From Caenorhabditis remanei (lineage: Eukaryota; Nematoda; Chromadorea; Rhabditida; Rhabditidae), in contig NC_071331.1 in the NCBI RefSeq assembly GCF_010183535.1, forward strand, positions 13,020,001-13,084,000: 64,000 nucleotides of DNA, read 5' to 3'. The translations under genes were made by a program, and so were the position numbers. Of the stretch, positions 14,696-27,700 are shown in pieces (positions within the stretch are counted from its first letter, which is position 1; every line of letters begins with the position of its first letter). The notes under the pieces were generated by a model. It worked only from the letters and a program-made list of their open reading frames with translations, had not been told where the DNA came from and did no database searches.

Positions 14696-17237
14696 ATGAT
14701 TTCGTGTCCAATACCAACAAGTTTGAACGAAATGGATCTACGGGGTGCGGCGGATAAAGTAAGATTTTTTTGTTAAAAGATATTATTATTACCGGAAACA
14801 ATCACCTGTTATCACAACTTTTCAAAACTGTAACCATGTTTCGTAATATTTTTGCACCTAGTTCCTGGTATTCTTAGCTACTTACCCAAGAAAGAACAAA
14901 AAGGACAACAATTATAGTTTCTTTTTCTTCTTTTCTCCAAATGCATAATTCTATTTGTGAGGATACTTCTAAACAGAGCAAGTTGGAGAACATTCTTTGC
15001 GGTTTTGGACTTTTTGTTTTCGACAACAATTTCTTGTACTTTCTTTTGAAGAAAAAAAACGGAAGAAATTTGGAAAAGAGAATCGAATAGAGGTGTATGG
15101 AGTACCTGAAGTATACGGGACTTCCTCTTTTCCCGAATTTCTGACTCTTCATTTCGTAAATTCAAAACAACTATGAAAACTAGTTAGAAACCAGAACTCA
15201 TTAGACCAAACGTATTCCATTTTTGTACTTTTTGAGTGTTGACTCATTTAACTACAAGATATATGGGAATGTGTCAATAACAAGGATTTCTAGTCGACAG
15301 AAGTAAAAAAGAACTTCCGAAAGAATGAGTAACATGGAAAGGACATTCAAAATCATCTGCTGCCGGTTGGGAAAATACGTGTGGAAAGTTGTAAAATAAT
15401 AGTAGAATAATTCGTTTCCGGAGGAAGTAATTGAAGGTTTAATGACTTATTGGTATAAGAAAAAATGAAACTGAGAGACGGGCTCTACCTGAGAAATAAG
15501 ATAAACGGAAATTTGAAAAAGGGAAAAGTTTCCACATACGAGAAATATAACTTTAACTACTATCATTAAAATTCTAAAATCAGAAAACTAGTAACTAAAA
15601 CCCAAAAATTATATTCAAAAACGCTGATTTCAGGTTCTCAACGGTTCACTAACCAACTGTACATTCCAATCCTTCTACGAACAAATGTATTCAATTCACG
15701 GCGTTTATTTCATATTCGAATCGACTCCATTCGTTCATCCGATCTTCTCTCAAATCTTCTATGGAATCCTTTTCACTCTTACGATATTTCTAGCGCTCAT
15801 GGGAAATTTCACAGTGATGTGGTAAGTTCTTTTCGAAAAAGAAGTTGCATGTTCATCTTGTTGATTCACTAGAAATTATCTTGATAGTTCTAAAACAGTT
15901 CTCAATTTCAGGATCATCCTTTACCATCGTCAAATGCGAAGTGTCACTAATTACTATCTGTTCAATTTGGCAGTGGCAGATGCTTCGATTTCAGTTTTCA
16001 ACACTGGATTCTCATGGTCTTACAACTATTATTACGTTTGGAAGTGAGTTTTTATTCTATTAAAGGAAGGAAACGGAACATCATTGTTTTAAATGTTTTT
16101 CCATTTCACAATATTTCTGAAACAGTATAAATTGTGATTTTTCAGATTTGGAAGTTTCTACTGTCGAATAAACAATTTGATGGGAATCACGCCGATATGT
16201 GCGAGTGTTTTCACAATGATTGTGATGAGTATCGAAAGGTGGATCTATCCGTCGTTTCAGGACTCAATAAACTCCAATTTTCAGATATTATGCCATAATG
16301 CATCCTCTTAAAAGGCGACCGGGGCGGAGGTCTACCGTTTCGATTATTATCATGATCTGGCTTCTCGCATTTTTATTCGGAGTTCCCGCGTTTTTGGCGT
16401 CAAAGGTATTTTTTTGAAATTCAGAATCCCGAATCTATAACTTGTTATATCCAGGTCGATATCTATTATTTCTACGATGGAACCACTCTTTACGAGAATC
16501 CGTTATGCCTAGCAGATAACTATCCAGGTGGAAATGAATCGCTTCTTGGTCAAATGTAAGATTTTTCCCTTTATTTTCATAGAATTCATTTCCGATTCCA
16601 GATACAACAATGGACTAATAACAGTGCAATACATCCTTCCATTATGTATTTTATCAGCAGCTTATTATCGAGTTGGAGTGGAATTGAGAAAGGTGGGAAT
16701 ACAGTTTTTTACCGCTTCCAAGTCTCAAACCAACCGAAAAAAAACTATTTTCATGAAAAATCTATTATTTTCAGGATAAAACAGTTGGAGATGTACGGCA
16801 CGCGAAATCAGTGGCTGCCAAGAAGAAGGCGTCGATTATGCTGGCAGTCGTTGTGTTCATTTTCATGATTGTTTGGTTTCCATACAACGCGTATTATCTC
16901 ACTTTGCATCTCGTCGAGCCGATTGGAAATAAGATGTTGAGTCTGTACATTTATATCAATATATACTGGTTGGGAATGTCATCAACAGTTTTTAACCCGA
17001 TTATATATTATTTTATGAACAAGAGGTGAGCCTTGATTCTAGAGATATCTTTTTCGATAAAAAAGATTTTCGAAATGAAATTCTGAAACGCAATTTTTCA
17101 GATTCCGCGTTGGGTTCCACCACGCTTTCCGTTGGCTCCCATTCGTTCGTTCTGACAAAGATGAATATCAATCGATTCTCTCCCAAACTCGTCCATCTCT
17201 CATGCCGCCTACAACTATGGCTCACACGGATTTCTGA
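14696..17237 (+). CDS. Tachykinin/neurokinin-type peptide GPCR (tkr-like)
   Basis: A class A rhodopsin-like receptor of 391 aa on nine exons: 14696-14758, 15634-15821, 15912-16043, 16146-16238, 16285-16405, 16455-16555, 16602-16692, 16775-17025, 17102-17237. The extracellular N-terminus carries glycosylation sites NGS and NCT. TM1 has MGNFTVMW and TM2 NLAVADAS. The TM3 end reads MSIERYYAIMHPLKRR in place of the usual DRY. TM6 has VVWFPYN-type residues (IVWFPYNAYY), and TM7 has NPIIYYFMNKRFRVGFHHAFRW. That TM7/helix-8 stretch is the hallmark of tachykinin and related receptors. C. elegans has tkr-1 to tkr-3; which one this matches cannot be decided here. It should couple a neuropeptide ligand to G proteins at the plasma membrane of neurons or gut. 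The short C-tail ends at TGA 17235. The 7.4 kb upstream region suggests complex regulation. Confidence 0.88.
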
Positions 17238-17399
17238 CAATTACAGAAAGATAGGAAACAATCTGAAAGTTGTATTTAGATTATTCAATTGCGTATGTGT
17301 ATAATTTTTATATTTACGGGTTTATAAACTATTCTTATTTTAAAATGTCTCTACAATTATGACTAGACGATAATGGCTAGAAACTAGTGAGTGAAATCT

Positions 17400-17928
17400 C
17401 TATTTTCCTTCTCCGGGTTTCTTTTTCTTCACTCCAATCGCTGCCATATTTCTATATCGTTTTTCTGTCATTGCAAGCTCCATCATCACGTATTCTCTGA
17501 CTGACGGCGATTCGATTTTGTCTCCGATTTCTTCTTTCACCTTATTCAAGGTGTCCGTTGGATATTTCTGACCTGAATGTTCAAATATTTGAAGTTTTTT
17601 TTTTAATTTTAAAAGATTACGGTAATAATCGAGAAGTTCTTGAGCATAAACGAGCCAAACGCAACTTTCGCATCCTTCCTGACAACACAGTCCTGGTTCC
17701 GGCTCGATCGGTGGCCTCTGAAATTTAAAAAAAATAGTGAATTAGGCTTCTAGATTTTTTGTAACGTCTTTCTTAATTGTAACGTCTTTCACGTTTGGTT
17801 GTGTTCGTCTAATTGTGAATGCTTTGTGAATATTCACTTCGAAAACGACTCACCATATTATAACTTGCTAGAAATCGTTGAGTACACTTTTTGATAACCG
17901 AAAATCCATTGTTGACTGCTATGCTCAT
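17400..17928 (-). CDS. Small mitochondrial oxidoreductase-like (OXLD1-type) protein
   Basis: Three exons (minus): 17928-17854, 17717-17621, 17572-17400; 114 aa with consistent phases. The first 25 residues are basic and hydroxylated without acids (IKKCTQRFLASYNM), as in a mitochondrial presequence. Exon 2 has the oxidoreductase-like N-terminal motif: P-rich lead, then CCQEGCESCVWLVYAQELLDYY. This is the CC-x3-C-x2-CVW-x-Y pattern of OXLD1 and fungal relatives. The tail is Lys-rich. The function of this family is poorly known; a matrix role with a Cys-bound cofactor or metal is inference. The gene lies tail to tail with the GPCR, with about 160 bp between. A CTACAG acceptor 4 bases before the ATG suggests trans-splicing. 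Confidence 0.8.
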
Positions 17929-18980
17929 TAATCTGTAGTTTTTCAAATATATTTTTCGGCGAAAAAGAAGTATAAAGCGCAATATGAAAATATAGGCTTG
18001 TATACAAGTATCAAAGAACAGTCATTTGTTATTTGTTCACTAAAAACCCAAGAAAACAACTAGAAAAAACAGAAAAAAGTAAAAACAAAGTGGTTACAAA
18101 CAAAATAAATAAATAAATACGTTGTCCGAGAGGAGTACACGAAGCTTGTTATTCTCGGCCACTCATCTTTTTACGCCGCGAAGTTCAAATTTGCAGATTT
18201 GATGGAACATTGAAAGGACGCATTGGACGTGTTTGCACGCGTTTGTAGTAATGCAAAATGAGCGACAAAGAACTGATCAGAATGAAAATTGTGAAACAAA
18301 ACTTTATCCAATAATTTATTTAAATTTTCGAAGACGAACTCAAGATCATCATATTTAGCACCACGCATCTCCAACAAACACAATTCTTCACATCTAATAA
18401 ATAAAGTTTTCGAATTCTCAATGGGTTTCTCAATCTGGAGCAAATTCAGTGGAATCCGTCTGTGAGAGAAATGGGGTCACCCCCTGTTTAATCACGAGCA
18501 GATTGAGGTCCGTGCTCTTTGAATATTTGCATTGTTATTTGTTTGTTATTTCTATAATATTCTCGTACATTGAGTTTTCAAAACCGAATCAACTGATAAC
18601 AATCGACTTCTTCCCTATGAAGTATTCAATTTTATGGTGAACAAATAGAAGTGACGACCAACAATTCTGTTGATATTCTTATCAATATTATCACTAGGAG
18701 TGAGCACAACTTTGAATAAAACATTTCATCGATTTTCTGTCACAAAGACGTTTCCTTTTCAATCTATTTCGAAATTTTTGACCTAGCTTCTCTTATAAGT
18801 TTCAATCATTTAGAATAAGCACATGCTTATAGATCTAATTCATTTTTCTTTTCCCTCTTTGTCCATAATTTTCAAGAAGTTTAGTTCCAAAATTTCAGGT
18901 AATTGATTACTGTACTTCGTACCGGAAAACCGGAAACATAGAATTTTGAAGTTTTACCCAAAAAAGAGAAACATCTAAAA
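17929..18980. other. Intergenic region
   Basis: About 1 kb between the divergent OXLD1-like gene and the first two-part family gene. A 90-codon open frame on the minus strand (18171-18443) has mixed composition but no partner exon or family match, so I do not call it. No other structure is evident. Confidence 0.4.
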
Positions 18981-20125
18981 ATGAAACCCATGGCTGCCGA
19001 CAAAAAATTTTTCTTCTTAGCTGCTAGAAGAGAAATGACCAATACTGGAACTGACTTGGTTCTCGTAGATCCATGGACCGGAGAACGTTATCTGAGAAGT
19101 GAAAATGAGCTGAAAAACAATTATAGAATTGAACTTGGAGACTTTGTGCATGCTTGTGTCGATCCACAAAAGATTTTGTATAATATATCAAAAACCAAAC
19201 ATACTGGAAATATCTGGACCAAAGTGGATGGAAATGAAGCATTCGTGGAGAACGTCCTATCGAAATTGAATAACGTTCAAGGTCGATTAGTGTTTCAGAA
19301 TAAACTATTCGGGGATTCACTCTGTCCAGGAGAGTTGCCTCTTGGAGAATATAAGATCAAGATCAGTTTGTGAGTACCTCTATTTCTCAAACATTCTACA
19401 AACTTTAAAATTTCAGACTTCCCGAACCAGTGAAACTTCTAACAGGACGACTTGTTCATTTCCAAGCCACTAACCCAGTAGCTAAGCAAACAAATCCAAT
19501 TGTTGGAGCAGGATTCGCTGTTGCTCCTAAAAAAGATGATAAGATTGTGGGATCAGGATTCCAAGTTGCTCCGAAGAAAGATGACACTTCCAAAATGAGA
19601 GCAGTTGTATTGAGTTCAGTTGAAAAACCAATTGGAACTCATTTCTACCTGTGGAATCTTGATTCGAAAACGTTCGTTTCAATTTAATTTCAGTTGCAAT
19701 TTATTTGATTTCAGAGAAGGATTGTTCGTTTCAAAGAATCATTCATTGGCACAAGGACACCATTTCGAAGGAATATTCAAGAAGAATCCAGATGGAAGAT
19801 GGACTTGTCAAAAGTATGAAAATCCTATAGAAGGTCTTTTGACAGGGGGAATCAACCCGAATAACAAAATCTATTTTACCGTGAAAATTGATAAATATCA
19901 GCCGGCTAAAGGGAATACAAAGTATGGACATGCTACTGCTAAATATATTGGAGATGTTGTGAGTTTTCTTATTCATATTTTACGATTGTTCATCTGTGTT
20001 TTCAGTTGGAAGGAGATTCCGAAAACACGAAATTATCAGCCGAATGCAACGGAAAAATGGTGAATATCCAACGTCGTGGAATTGGTGACAAAGATTTTGT
20101 TTGGATGGTCACTCAAATTTTGTAA
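18981..20125 (+). CDS. Two-part tandem family, member 1 (unknown function, 335 aa)
   Basis: First of six paralogues in the window. Exons 18981-19369, 19417-19671, 19715-19958, 20006-20125 agree in phase. The N-terminal part (~1-130) has FFFLAARRE, LVDPWTGERY and LGDFVHACVDP, and ends in LPLGEYKIKIS. A linker then carries two copies of a VG(A/S)GF-V-APKKDD motif. The C-terminal part has LRAVVLSS-like KMRAVVLSS, FYLWNL, GHHFEGIF, RWTCQKYENP and a closing FVWMVT. There is no signal peptide or TM, so it is probably cytosolic. I recognise no domain. Unlike all its relatives here, it has no intron at the codons after DGN(E)AF in the N-terminal part, which suggests loss in this copy. Confidence 0.82.
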
Positions 20126-20372
20126 ACGAAACATGGAAATGTCTCGTGCTAATATTATCATCCAATATTATTATTTTTGAAGTTGAAATTGCTTTTTATA
20201 TTTTATTTTACTGACTGTAACTCATGTACTATTGTCGTTCGCTATATAAATTATAAATGCTTATAAAATGTTTTAAAGTCAATATTTAACTGATAAGAAT
20301 CGGAGTGAATCACTTACTGTTAGCAAGAGAATTCGATTTCTTTTCAATAGTTTTCAGTCAGTTTTCATCGTG

Positions 20373-21680
20373 ATGTCGACTGATTCTGACAAGTATTTCT
20401 TTGCTGGATACAGAGGATTCTACACGGATGGATCTACTTTTCTTCAGATTATTGGATTAGGGTGAGAAATGTTATTTCCGATCGAATCGATTGTTCAATA
20501 AAATTTCAGAGCTATTAATAATCAATCATTCCACGTTCGAGAGAGCAGGCTGAATGAACGTGGAATTAAGCTGGGAGATTTCCTCTCAGCTACAGTGCCA
20601 TTAGGAGAACCAGTGAAGAATTTTACTCGACAAAATTACAAGTTCAAGGTGAACGTTGACGGAAACTTTGCATCGGTAAAATATTGATGATTGGTTCTTT
20701 CGCAACTTCATCATCTTTCAGATCGAAGATCAAGAAGCTGATATAGAGAAAAACAAGGAAGGGATCCTAGTGTTTCGAACCAAAACTTTTGGAACAGTGA
20801 GATCTGTCAGCCAGACTCTAGAAATTGCAAAATATCGAATCACGATTAGAGCGTGAGTTAATTGGAAACATGTTGAACCAAAAAACGGACAATTTTCAGT
20901 ACCAAGGAGTCAGAAGAATATCTCTTCAATGGAATGAAATACTGTGCTGATGTAAAGGAAAACATTGGATCGTCCTCTGCTGGATCTTCTTCGAACTCTA
21001 GCGTTATTGTCGGAAGTGGATTCTCAATGAGTAATTTATCGATTAGCGGAAAGAGATCGGTAGGTAAAATGCCAGAAACAAATTTTAAATAATTCGAAGA
21101 TTTCAGATGAAAGCGTTTGTGTACAACTCAATCAAAAAAGAAGAACAGAATACTTACTTTTTGTGGATTTGTGACAATCAGGAGTGAGTTTTAGAGTTAC
21201 ATATCCAACTCAAGAACTAGAATTTTGAGGCAATCGATATTCTCATCGAAAACACATAAACTGGAAATCGGTCATTTTTTCGAAGGAATTTTTGAGGAAA
21301 AGGTCAGATTATTTCGTTGAAGAATTGTGACAGAATGTATTGCTTGCAGGAGAAGGGAAGGTCAAAATGGCAGTGTACGAAGTATGTAAAAGAAATCCAG
21401 AAGCTGATGGAAGGAGATGTTATTGGGAATAAAATTGAACTGAAAACAACAATTGATCGATATGAACCAGGAGATGGAATCGGGGGGAGAAAACCTCAAG
21501 TTTTTGTCCAATATCTTGGAAAGATTGTGAGCTTCATTGAGCTTTAAAGAATGCGATGATAATATTTTTCAGATTGACAACCAAGATAAACTTCCAATGA
21601 ACTGTGTTGGACGTCAAATCAAAACTCGAATGTATAAAGTTGGAGATGACTTCAAATGGGTCGTCACAGAGCTGCTATAA
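20373..21680 (+). CDS. Two-part tandem family, member 2 (326 aa)
   Basis: Eight exons: 20373-20461, 20510-20675, 20722-20852, 20900-21059, 21107-21183, 21230-21302, 21350-21526, 21573-21680, all in phase. The N-terminal part reads KYFFAGYRGFYTDG, then LGDFLSATVPLG and KYRITIRA. A Ser-rich linker has one VGSGF motif. The C-terminal part has MKAFVYNS, TYFLWICD, IGHFFEGIF, KWQCTKYVKE, QVFVQYLGKI and FKWVVTELL. The acceptor before exon 6 is TTTTGAG rather than CAG; it was chosen because it gives an exact alignment with member 1 (E-x-(I/L)F-(S/V)SK). The stop lies 42 bp from the convergent end of the UDP-glycosyltransferase gene. Confidence 0.8.
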
Positions 21681-21722
21681 GGTTTTGATTATGCTCGATA
21701 CAGAAATCAAACTATCAATCAT

Positions 21723-24700
21723 TTATTCTGATTTGCTTTTCTGACTCTTATTTCTAATGAACATGCGTTTGAATAACTTGACAACAACATAAACAATTAT
21801 AACAACGACTGAAATCAACAATGAAATAATATCCAGAAAGTAGTAAACAACGAAACTTTGATGTCTTCCGTGGTTATCCAACGATGGCAACTTTCCAAAT
21901 CTTGCAGCGAATTCCACGTGTTTCACAAGAACTTCCTTCGCGTTTGTTGGCTGATTTTTCAACATTTCTGATAGTGTCTCAGCGTTTTTCAAGAACCTGA
22001 AACAACTTTGCTTCAAAAATTGACACTTCGAACATACATATGCACTTTTTGGTTCAACAAAAAACCATCTGGATAGAGAACTGAATGAGGTGAACCCTAT
22101 CGAACTGATTAAGCTTTTCTTACCTCGGATCATTCAGAACTTCTTGAATAGTTCGTCGAACCAAATCTGAGTCAGCCAAATCTGTTTTCTGAAGAACCGC
22201 AGCTCCACCATGTCGTTTCAACATTTGGGCATTTCGACCTTGATCAGCAAATATTGGAACCTAAACTTCCAATTTTTGATTCATTTCACTCATCGATATC
22301 CGAGACTCACCATAACCGAAGGTTTCCCCATTAACGCTAATTCCATGACACTTGCCAATCCTCCATGTGTCAAAAACAAAGTGACTCTCGAGTCCGCAAG
22401 GAGCTCATTCTGTGGAAGCCAAGACGAAATGTATACGTTCTCGAATCCTTGAGCAATATTTTCTGATGGATCTTCATATTTCCAGATGAATGTTGTGTCT
22501 GGCATCGATTTGAATACACGGAGGAAACTTTGCCTGAAACAATTACGGTTTGACTGAGCAACCAATTCATCTACAATCTCTTACTTGTACTCTTCAGGCA
22601 TGTCCTTTGATTTGGAATTGGATCCGAAGGAAATCAGTACATTCTTCTTTCTTCTATTTAGAATTTCATCCCATTTATCATCCAATTTCAAAACTTTTTC
22701 ATTCATCTTCACAGTGAAGCCACCGATTGGAATAATTTTATCAAATGTTGGAGCAGGGAAATCGAGAACAGGGATGCGATTGGAGAAGATGAACGAGGAT
22801 TCTGGCATGGTTTCCTGAAGATTGAAGTGAAATACTTTGTTTGAAAAACGGCTACTCACTCTCCACGATCTTTTGATTCCCAGAATTTCTTTGGCCATTT
22901 CAAACTCTTTATCTAAAATATTTGCAAAAGTGTATCTTCCAAAGTAGAATGTTACAGCATTCAGAAACCGTTCTTTGATGTTCATTTTATCATTGAAAAA
23001 TGACTGTGTGCCTGACAAGAAAAATTATAATAGTATTAAAACAACAATAGTTAAACAACTCACTCGGAACATAACTGGGTGCTATTGGTTGTCCTAAAAC
23101 ATCACTAACATGATCGAAACGAGAACATGAGAGTACTGTGATATGGGCTCGAACTTGGATGTGCTCGAAGATTGCTAAACGTTTTCTCAAAGATTTTCAG
23201 AAGAATTTTCTAGTTGACGTACCATAAGCACACCCATCAACTACTTCAGTAATTGCCAAATCGAAGTCTTCATTTTTCAATTGTTCCAGAACATCTCGCT
23301 GCTGCAGAACTTCTGAAAATATACAACTCATTCAATCAATTTTAACGAGTAAATGACAATCACAAGTATTCTTATCTTTCATTTTCATAACATTTCTCCG
23401 TTTCGAAAGAAGCAACACTTGTTCAATTGAACACGAGTATCTTTCACTTTTTAAAAGAAATGGATGATTCCAAGAAGAAAATCGACCCGGTGGAAAATTC
23501 TCAATTAAAATATTTTCTATTCGCTGGAAGACGAATCGAATACCTTGGCAAGAATTGTCTGATTCTAATAAAACCACATTCGGGAACACATTTCTATGTG
23601 GAAGAGAAGAAACTCAATAATTCTTACGTTTATCTCGGAAGTTTCTTATTTGCAAGAAGGACAACGAGGAGAGTTCTTTATGATTTCGAACCAAATGACA
23701 AACCGAAAAAGTTCAATATGAAAGTGGAAGGAGATTTCGCGTTTGTAAGTCTTTTTTTCAATTATTTAAACAGAAAAACACTTGATTATATACAGGTGGT
23801 TCGCTAGTAGACGCGTTACGGTTGCGAATCTTATGCGGAGTCTTTACGGATCCGTAACGACGCTTCTCGCGATAGGTCGTTCGCGCACGACTCGCATTCC
23901 TCATTCGCACACGGACCGTTTATGGATGTCCAACTTTTCTATCGACTGTGCGCGCACTGCTCGGATACGAGATCGCGTGAGGATGGTGTACGACGTCCGG
24001 GTGAGGGACTCAGATTGCTTTCGTGCACGGATGGAATAGTATTATTGATGCACGTACATAGGTATATGGGACCAGGCTCCATAATTATTCAAAAACTTGT
24101 TACAATATAACTCGGTCATGCAATCTAATGATATAGCCGCTTCTAACTTTGATTTACTGCTGATACAGTAATCCTACAGTAGTGAATATTCAGCAATCTG
24201 TAGGAAACAGACAAACGCAGATAATCTATCGAAAGAAGATAACTGTATGAAATCTCTTTAAATGGTTTGGAGATATTTTACAAATGTTAAGGTAAAATCT
24301 AGACATCACGTACAGTACCGTGCGGTATGAAACACAGTGTGTGCAGTGGAAAATGGCCAAGTTTGAGAAGGTGTTACGGTATCACTGATTGACCCACGAA
24401 GTAAATTATGTATAAAATATAAAGAACAAAGGTAGAACTTTATTTTTGTAGTTGACAACTTTCTTGTATGAGCTTTCCCTAGCAAATGTCGTATCGACTA
24501 AGTAATTTCTCACTCAAATCGACCAATTTCAGTGGAAAATTGAGTGATACAAAAAAGTTGCCAACTACAAAAATGAAGCTCTACCTTTGTTCTGTATGTT
24601 TTATACATAATTTACTTTGTGGGACAATCAGTGATACCGTAACACTTTCTCAAAGTTGGCTATTTTCAACTGAAAAATACCAAATTGTTTATCTTACAGC

Positions 24701-27700
24701 ACGACACGGTAGATATCGCGTATCTTAATTATTTTTATTTTCGGTGGATGCGAAGTGAAGGTTTTTTTTTAATGAATGATTACAAAAACATTCATAGCAT
24801 TCATTAGTCACAACGTAGACTGCCATGTGTGTCTTGGATACAATTCTTCCACGAGACATGGTAAAGCGTTCGCGCACGGTCCGTATATGGATGATTGGCC
24901 GAACTGAACTCATCGGGGCCGAACATCACACACGAATTATTTAAATTTTTTTGCATTGTTTTTATCTGCTCTTCTTCCTTTTTCTCGATTTTAAATACTT
25001 TTTTCGTTGTTTTTCCATCGTAATAGTATGCGAAATGCCTCGATGTGTTTCAAAGGACTTTTGTAGAAAAGGAGTTCATAGAAAAGGTAAATTCACACTA
25101 GTTTTAGAAACTAATTGTAGTTTTTTTCTTTTTTTCAGTTGCTTCTCAAATTTTAACGCAAACTAATGCGGATTATGGTACCAACAATGTTGACGCCGAC
25201 GAGCGATCACCAGAAAACCAATTTGAAGACAATATCTTCACAGAAGGCGATGAACAGATGAATTGCGGTGATAACTATCAAGGTACGTGAAGAAAACGCT
25301 GTTGTCATTACCTAGTAAGAGTTGCTCTTTCTAGGGTTGCTAAACGATCTCAAAAATGCTCCCGACAATGTGATTCAATTCTTATCTGCAACATGCTTGT
25401 CACGACTTTCTCAACAAGGTGCGTTCTTATGTTTAGCGCTAGACTAAGAATTATTTTTTCAGAATACCTAAGATTTCTGTCTGTACATGATGATCAGTTT
25501 GAGGCAAAGGTTCAAAACTTGTGGAATATCAGAAGAAATTTGTATACTTCGAATTATTACTGCAATTCGTGTGGAAAGAAATGCGTCAAAAATGAAAAAT
25601 GGTTTTTATTTTTCTTACTTCGCACCAGACTTCTAAATGGACTTCGACAAAATTCACTGAAAACTCGAAATCTTTGTTGAGAGCTGCATTCAAAAAGGTT
25701 TCAGGATATTCGCGGAAGTATTTTCAACTATACAAATTTCAGCTTGCTGCACACGACGAATTTTTCGCAACATATTCTCCATTGGACTACTCGACAAATT
25801 CGTATTACCCGATAGGGGCTCAATTCTACCGAGACATTTCAAGTGAGTTTAGAACATTCGATCCCTCGAGCAATAATTCATTCCAGGATTCGTCTACAAA
25901 GGATTCAAGCAGAAATTCAGTTTGGAGCTGGAATCCAAGTGCTCCGGCATGGCTCGTGAAGTATTACAATATCTGATGTGAGTTGTGCAATTAATTATTT
26001 TCCTAGATGTCAATTCTTTCAGGGATTGATTTCGTAAGGAATACAACAACAATTCCGACATCTCAACTTCCGAATTGGCCAAAAAATTAGGAGAAAGAAT
26101 GGTCACCGGCTGTTTAGATGAAACTGAAATCAATTTCAATGAGGATCCCATTCATCGAAATTTCAAGTGTCTTCAGTATTGATTCTTCACCAACAACTTC
26201 TCTGCATCTCCCTTATCTTTCTTTTTCGTTACTATTCACTTTTTCACACCGTTGTTCTTAATTGTTCTTATTAACATTTCTTCTAATAAAATAGTAAACG
26301 AAAATGCGAATACAATAATTGTAAGCAATTTTAAATCGGTAGTTGAGTGAACGCGCAGGGATCATTTAAGACTCTCGCAAACGGTTCATATATGGATGAA
26401 ACCATACGAGGCTCGTACGCTATCAATGCCTTGTCATCTCTTGGGTTAGCAAACGGGTCGGTTACGGATCCGTAACGAGTCTCGTTTTCGGTACCGATAT
26501 GGACAGTGCGCGATCGTCCGAAGCATCCGTAACGGATCGTTTGCGAACGACCTGTGTAGTGACTTTGCAGATTGAGAATCTTCAATGTGAGCTTGTTGAA
26601 GAGGATGGTTTGAAATTATTCAAAAGTAAAACTTTGGGTGACATTCTTTGCAAGGAACCTTTAGAGCTGGGGCAGTACTTCTTGAGAGTTCATTTGTGAG
26701 TTTTTTTTTCAGAACAGTAAGTTGTCATAATGAAACAACTCAGAATGTCACAAGCAACAGCCACAAAAGAAAAACGAGTTATTCACTTCGAAGGAACTTA
26801 TTTGAGTCATGTCGGAGAGAAATCATTTGTTTCCCCTTTTTCTTCGAATGTTGTTGAACCAACTGGAGAAATAGAAACTCAACCTTCTTCGAAACTCGTC
26901 GTGAATGCCCCTTTCGATCGGATGAACACCTATTATTTCAAGATTATCAACACTGGAGAGCATCGAATTGGCGTCGGGATAAAGACAAATAATCGGAATA
27001 GATTTGAAGTTGAACAAAAGTTTGCAGTCATTGATCCAAATGAATCAATTCTTGCTTCTATGAAAAGTTCACCATTTCCTCAGGATTCTGAGGAGGAAAG
27101 TGTTGATAAAATCAAAATCGGTTGGATTAATGCACCAGTTGGAGCTGGAAGAGAGTTTAAACGAGAGTGGTTTCGAGGAGATACGGTTGTCCAAAATAGA
27201 AGTTTATTCATTGAATATAACAAGTGATTTGGTCTTTGTTATGTGTTTGTTCATTTTGAATAAATTTGTTAGTTTTGAATTTTATTTATTGAACTGTAAA
27301 ATCGATCAGTTGATTACAAATGTATGAGTGGGTTTCTTCAATTTTTACAAACATTAAACTATCTTCTGAAAAATGTTTCACTGATAACACCTCTTGCTCT
27401 ATCAAGGGTCGGGTCAGCAAACCACAATTACATCGATTTTTTCGTTTGCATATGTTAAAATTTCTAGTTTGAATATTTCAAAACAATGGGAGAATCTGAC
27501 CCAATTCTGTTCTTTGCGGCAAGACGTGGATTCTATACAGATGGAGTCAGTTTTATAGTGATTGTTGGCTTGAGGTGAACATCTTTGTTGGTTTCTTTAA
27601 TTATTCATAAAAATTTTACAGCCCACACGAAGACAAATTCTATCGAGTAACTGAACGGAAGCTAACGGAAAAAGGAATACAACTTGGACAGTTTTTGATG

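Larger units (their letters stand above)
23793..26555. mobile_element. ~2.76 kb transposon-like insert in an intron of the MSP chimera
   Basis: The ends are imperfect inverted repeats starting CAGGT(G/C)GTTCGC, with CGTTACGG shared a little further in. GC-rich subterminal DNA contrasts with the AT-rich surroundings. A motif close to CGCACGGTCCGTATATGGATG occurs three times (near 23894-23925, 24869-24894 and, inverted-end side, 26375-26400), and GGATCCGTAAC occurs near both ends. Inside are a fold-back repeat (24344-24672) and a decayed multi-exon ORF (25035-26182). No known transposase was recognised, so the superfamily is open. Exact borders are uncertain by several bases. Confidence 0.6.

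Noticed and set aside
18171..18443. 90-codon minus-strand open frame with mixed composition
   Set aside because: It has no splice partner, start context or recognisable family. An F-box-associated-like pattern was considered but is too weak to support.
26730..27227. MSP domain as a separate single-exon gene starting at ATG 26730
   Set aside because: Possible, but the 48-base intron 26696-26743 joins it in phase to the family N-part, and the first residues after the join match the paralogues' linker. Fusion is the better model.
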